In this document: positions 61,132 through 64,000 of the stretch, piece by piece
Layout of the letters: each line of letters begins with the position of its first letter
Numbering within the stretch: position 1 is the first letter of the stretch
NCBI GenBank assembly: GCA_028280195.1
Contig: JANQMH010000005.1
Span: 62,001 to 126,000, forward strand
Direction of reading: 5' to 3'
From: Exilibacterium sp.
GTDB lineage: Bacteria; Pseudomonadota; Gammaproteobacteria; Pseudomonadales; Cellvibrionaceae
Length of the DNA stretch: 64,000 bases
The notes under the pieces: generated by a model
Database searches by the model: none
What the model saw: the letters and a program-made list of their open reading frames with translations, nothing else
What the model was told of the DNA's origin: nothing
Made by a program: the position numbers and the translations under genes

Positions 61132-61272
61132 ACTATGCCGAAATCACAACAAGGCTAATCAAAATCGCCAGTGCAAAAGCGCACTCTCTGAGCCTCGCTG
61201 TCGCTCGGCCTTTATTGGCGGCTATTCCGCTGCTTCGAGGCTCCATAGCCGCCCTCGCTACCGGTGTTATAT
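61127..61272 (+). repeat. attC-like recombination site (long, plus orientation)
   Basis: A 146-base stretch from ATTAAAC at the stop of the 64-residue ORF to GTTATAT. Arms GGCGGCTAT (61215-61223) and ATAGCCGCC pair within it. Length and boxes resemble Vibrio-type sites, but the left box is imperfect. Confidence 0.5.
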
Positions 61273-61292
61273 GTCTCAAGAGAGATTTACAT

Positions 61293-61529
61293 ATGGGTTT
61301 TAGCAAGCAAGAAAAAGAGGCTCTTTTAGCAGTCAAAGGCGTCGGTCCAACTGTAGTCAAGCGGTTTGAAGAAATTGGCATTAGCTCTTTCCAAGAACTA
61401 AAAGGATATCGTGCCGACGATATAGCCGAAATGGTAGCAAGTATGCTCAATACCACATGCTGGAAAAATAGCCCACAGGCAAAAGGCGCAATTAATGCTG
61501 CTATCGAACGAGCAAAACAACCAATATGA
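61293..61529 (+). CDS. Helix-hairpin-helix cassette protein (78 aa)
   Basis: 78 residues from the ATG at 61293 with AAGAGAG upstream. MGFSKQEKEALLAVKGVGPTVVKRFEEIGISSFQELKGYRADDIAEMVASML is a helix-hairpin-helix fold (VKGVGPTVVKRFEEIG) that could bind DNA without sequence preference. The C-terminus CWKNSPQAKGAINAAIERAKQ is similar to the Cdd1/'pathogenicity locus' family. Complete cassette on the plus strand. Confidence 0.8.
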   Translation: MGFSKQEKEALLAVKGVGPTVVKRFEEIGISSFQELKGYRADDIAEMVASMLNTTCWKNSPQAKGAINAAIERAKQPI

Positions 61530-61547
61530 CGGCAGCCATGCAAGCAC

Positions 61548-61635
61548 ATATAACAAACTGCAGCAGTGGCGTCGCTGCGCGGCTCGGACCTCCACCGCTG
61601 TCGCGGCCCTCCGGCCCGTGTGCAAGGCGTTAAAT
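61548..61635 (+). repeat. attC-like recombination site
   Basis: 88 bases on the plus strand from ATATAAC to GTTAAAT (right box perfect). The start TATAACAAACTGC and end AAGGCGTTAAATGC closely resemble Vibrio-type repeats. The next frame begins inside the right box (GTTAAATGC). Confidence 0.75.
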
Positions 61636-61910
61636 GCATCGTGAGCTTATAGAAAGCTCACGCAGCATACAAAAATGCCGTATTCGTCTTTTACTTGTGG
61701 TTCGGGGCGCTAACTGTTCCAATGGCTGCTCCCTTGGAATTTCCAGCTCAGGATAGCGTGAAGAGTGCTATTCTAATGCTGGCTCCCGCACTTGTAGCAG
61801 GCCTATAGTTTTCACCGGAGATGCTTAAGTCAGGCATAAAATCTGACATTGTAGTATTTATAATCGTGCCGGTTATTTTATTTTTTGAGGTTCACAGAGC
61901 GTGGCGTTAG
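61634..61910 (+). pseudogene. Broken small membrane protein cassette
   Basis: ATG at 61634 inside the attC right box gives MHRELIE, then a one-base shift leads to KAHAAYKNAVFVFYLWFGALTVPMAAP, in which an in-frame TAG (61806-61808) interrupts ...APALVAGL | FSPEMLKSGIKSDIVVFIIVPVILFFE. The intact protein would be about 90 residues with two or three membrane segments. Both a frameshift and a stop suggest decay. Confidence 0.55.
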
Positions 61911-61939
61911 CTTCACCTTGAATCAATTTTGGAGGCGAA

Positions 61940-62659
61940 ATGCAATTTAATTGTCCGCTTAGTACCCAGAAGGCTGATCGACTAATCAGTGTTATCGACT
62001 TAAAGGCCAATTGCAAAGCAGTGGATATTGGCTGTGGAGAAGGTGCTTTTCTCACTCGTATGCAACGAGTATCGAGTGCGGACTGCCTTGGCATAGACAT
62101 AAGCTCATCATGCATCGCGATTGCGAATGAGTCAACACGGCAACAAAGAGCGGGAAATAGGCTCCAATTTTTACTGGCGAATATACAAGAAGTGGAATTA
62201 GAAAGAAGTTATTTTGACCTTGCCGTTTGCATGGGCTCCACTCATGCCTTTGGCATAGCTGAAACAGCTTATCCAAACGCTTTGAGTCGAATGAAGGATT
62301 TGGTAAAACCAAATGGGCTGATTTTAATTGGCGAAGGTTATTGGAAAAGAATTCCAGAGCAGGCATATTTGGAGTTCATAGGTGAGCCAGTAGGCATATA
62401 TAATACTCATGAGGAAAATATCCAAGTGGCTGAATCTCATGGTTTGATTCCGCTTTACGCTTTAGTGAGTAATCAGGATGAGTGGGACGATTTTGAATGG
62501 AAGCATCTAACTAAGGCAGAGCGTCTAGCCATATCGGAGCCAGATATAGAGGAACATAAAAAAATGCTTGAACGCACTCGAACGTGGAATAAGTACTATA
62601 GAAAATTTGGCCGGTCTACAATGGGATTTGGTTTCTATCTATATAGGAAGCCAGAATAA
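61940..62659 (+). CDS. Class I SAM-dependent methyltransferase
   Basis: 239 residues with GGAGG ahead of the ATG. The SAM motif is KAVDIGCGEGAFLTRMQRVSS, followed by CLGIDISSSCIAIANESTRQ, FDLAVCMGSTHAFG and LVKPNGLILIGEGYWKRIP. The substrate is unknown. It is AT-rich like the surrounding cassettes but has no clear attC site directly after it, so it may lie at the end of the array or be a stand-alone insertion. Confidence 0.88.
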   Translation: MQFNCPLSTQKADRLISVIDLKANCKAVDIGCGEGAFLTRMQRVSSADCLGIDISSSCIAIANESTRQQRAGNRLQFLLANIQEVELERSYFDLAVCMGSTHAFGIAETAYPNALSRMKDLVKPNGLILIGEGYWKRIPEQAYLEFIGEPVGIYNTHEENIQVAESHGLIPLYALVSNQDEWDDFEWKHLTKAERLAISEPDIEEHKKMLERTRTWNKYYRKFGRSTMGFGFYLYRKPE

Positions 62660-63015
62660 CCTAAAAAGCACTCGTGCATGTGACGAAAATTTTTATGGCT
62701 GGTAGTGTGACCCTTTTAGTTTTGCTTGAGGTGTAAGGTTTCCCTGTCATACAGAGGAAGATCTAGGGGTATAGCGACAAAGGGTAAAATTTTAAATCGT
62801 GAGAACGGCATAGAAAAATCAGTAAGTTTAAAGGTGGGAGATATTTTTCATGCTTTATTGGGGACTGAACATGTTGCTCATCCAATCTGCGAGCAGGGAA
62901 GTTGTTGAGGAAAAAATATTCTCTCTTAGACTGCCGGATTAATGGTCTTAACAGGTGGCAAAATGCTGTTCGCTGTCACTTACTGGGACCTGGCTAGAAG
63001 CGCTATCCATTAAAA
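62660..63015. other. Unassigned stretch
   Basis: About 350 bases of AT-rich DNA. A 60-codon frame (62726-62908) shows no family features, and the minus-strand stretch after the Phd-like gene, where a toxin gene would be expected, has no coherent frame. I see nothing I can name. Confidence 0.35.
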
Positions 63016-63246
63016 TCACGACAAAGCATCCCAGTCACTATCAATGGGGCTGGTGACATTATGTATTTTTGCAGTTGAGGCTAGAGAGTTGAGCTGCTTC
63101 CTCGCAAGTTCTTTTTGATTCGAGGGGGGCGCTATTGTCGCCAAAAGTTTACCATTGGAAGTCACTGTAATTTGCTCGCCAGATCTGCCAATCTCTAGAT
63201 ACTTCAATAAGTTAGCTCTGAAGTCGCTGATGTTGACCGTTTTCAT
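63016..63246 (-). CDS. Phd/YefM-type antitoxin, orphan
   Basis: About 76 residues from the ATG at 63246 (MKTVNISDFRANLLKYLEIGRSGEQITVTSNGKLLATIAPP). This is the Phd/YefM fold, which binds DNA with its N-terminus and neutralises a toxin with its C-terminus (SPIDSDWDALS). No toxin gene follows on the same strand. It may protect against a toxin elsewhere. Confidence 0.8.
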   Translation of the reverse strand: MKTVNISDFRANLLKYLEIGRSGEQITVTSNGKLLATIAPPSNQKELARKQLNSLASTAKIHNVTSPIDSDWDALS

Positions 63247-63364
63247 TTTGATACCCGTAAGGATCTGTACAAAATTGTTGTACAGTTGTATATGCAAAGC
63301 GTAGCAGGTTCAAGCATGCAGAATGATTTTCCGCTGTGCTCCAAACTGTCCGGTGTTGTAAGTG

Positions 63365-63772
63365 TTAGTCTGTATCGAAGAGTACTATCGGAAGATGCTT
63401 GGAGTAGTGATTAAAATCTTTGTCTGTTGTATAGACTTTGAATTTAGTTCTCATTGCGACAGCGCAAATTAGAAAATCGATATGGGAACCCTGGATTCCT
63501 TTTTATCGGCAAGAGTTTGAATACTCTGCAGCAGCTTCATAATCGGAATCCAATACAGGCTCGTTTGGGAAGTATCTTAGCTTTTGACGCAATTTTTCAT
63601 AGCTGTTTTTATCTGAGTAGCCGGACAATAGCTCTTGTCTAATGAAGCCAATGACTTTCACCCGATTATCATCAATGAGTTGGGTTAGCTGCTCGGCTGC
63701 AAAGGTCTCTTGAGAAGTACTGCGCCGCAGGGCTAGGGACCAAATGCAAGTGTCTACAAGCACGCCACTCAT
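63365..63772 (-). pseudogene. vapC: VapC-type PIN toxin with an in-frame stop codon
   Basis: Starts MSGVLVDTCIWSLALRRSTSQETFA, a PIN ribonuclease start, and reads to AEYSNSCR, then TAA (63503-63505), and continues in the same frame as KGIQGSHIDFLICAVAMRTKFKVYTTDKDFNHYSKHLPI to a second stop at 63365. The continuation is the missing PIN C-terminus with its acidic residues. One nonsense change therefore inactivates an otherwise complete 135-codon gene. It overlaps the antitoxin remnant by ATGA. Confidence 0.82.
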
Positions 63773-63962
63773 TTTCGTCCTTTCTTGTAGTCATAGTCTG
63801 CGTCTTGGGGCAAATTACCGAACAGCGATGTGATCTCACGTTGCTTCCGGCGTTGCACAAATTCAGTAAGTGCTTGATTTACAGTGTTTTTTTGGTGGGT
63901 AGACCACTGATTCGCAAGGCTTCATCAAGCAGATTGGTGTCAATTGATAGGTTTGTAGCCAT
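63769..63962 (-). pseudogene. vapB: VapB-type antitoxin with a frameshift in an A7 run
   Basis: Begins MATNLSIDTNLLDEALRISGLPTKK and then shifts frame in a run of seven A; adding one A restores TVNQALTEFVQRRKQREITSLFGNLPQDADYDYKKGRK, a complete DUF2191-like antitoxin whose TGA overlaps the vapC ATG. Both genes of the pair are therefore disrupted. The window ends about 40 bases upstream. Confidence 0.8.
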
Positions 63963-64000
63963 ATTTACACCTCTGTTCACACATGGGCGCACACATTTTG

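Noticed and set aside
62726..62908. 60-codon plus-strand frame after the methyltransferase
   Set aside because: No ribosome site, no family features, and it is in a stretch with many short chance frames.

Overview
The window looks like a chromosomal segment of a free-living, respiring gammaproteobacterium, probably marine and in the broad Pseudomonadales/Cellvibrionales neighbourhood. This is inferred from gene order and product types, not from a marker-gene comparison. Two blocks resemble arrangements I remember from Pseudomonas: polA - small RNA - engB - cytochrome c4 - dsbA - diguanylate cyclase, and comM - ubiK - P-II/amtB - sutA-like. Most of the window (1-55.9 kb) is GC-rich core or lifestyle sequence. 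The last ~8 kb is AT-richer accessory DNA.

Layout. 0-7.7 kb: end of a heme O synthase gene, a SCO1-type copper chaperone, a phosphatase-like lipoprotein, a sulfatase, a signal peptidase I and several small membrane, lipo- or acetyltransferase proteins. 7.7-12.7 kb: a sodium/solute symporter and the zinc-uptake block znuB-znuC-zur, divergent from znuA across a palindrome that fits a Zur operator. 13-21 kb: polA, a putative envelope-stress small RNA, engB, cytochrome c4, dsbA and a diguanylate cyclase. 20.7-23.2 kb: a stand-alone receiver protein and a hybrid histidine kinase. 23.3-29.8 kb: a 1,897-residue fusion of a GMC-type flavin oxidoreductase, an alpha/beta hydrolase and a PhoD-like metallophosphatase, coupled by a stop/start overlap to a DUF3014 membrane protein. 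30-32.4 kb: DUF4124 protein, D-amino-acid-type aminotransferase, quinone oxidoreductase. 32.4-35.25 kb: a small defence/toxin-antitoxin island (a decayed PIN toxin with its antitoxin, and an ImmA/IrrE-type regulator with a DUF4411 protein) next to two tRNA-Arg genes. 35.6-46.3 kb: cytochrome c5, rep helicase, GGDEF-EAL regulator, comM, ubiK, then a nitrogen block (porin, P-II, amtB, second P-II) behind a sigma-54-like promoter. 46.7-51.7 kb: sutA-like protein, and pyruvate:ferredoxin oxidoreductase coupled to a dihydroorotate-dehydrogenase-like protein. 52-55.9 kb: an AraC regulator divergent from an amine/amino-acid catabolic operon.

55.9-64 kb reads as a mobile-integron (gene-cassette) array. 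Short, mostly unrelated ORFs are separated by imperfect palindromes bounded by boxes like those of attC sites (RYYYAAC ... GTTRRRY). Stop codons abut one box, and start codons often follow the other within a few bases. Eight such sites run on the minus strand between 56.5 and 60.3 kb, and one or two on the plus strand at 61.1-61.6 kb, so orientation changes near 60.3-60.9 kb. No integrase gene is in the window. Several genes here are broken: a DJ-1/PfpI gene with two frameshifts, a membrane-protein cassette with a frameshift and an internal stop, and a vapBC-type pair in which both genes carry one lesion.

How the parts cooperate: zinc import is controlled by Zur; ammonium uptake is controlled by AmtB with two P-II proteins; disulfide formation, c-type cytochromes and heme O/SCO1 serve respiration; c-di-GMP enzymes and the hybrid kinase handle signalling. 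The strongest candidates for undescribed biology are the tripartite fusion protein, the sRNA with a near-perfect sigma-E/AlgU promoter, and the two-directional cassette array.
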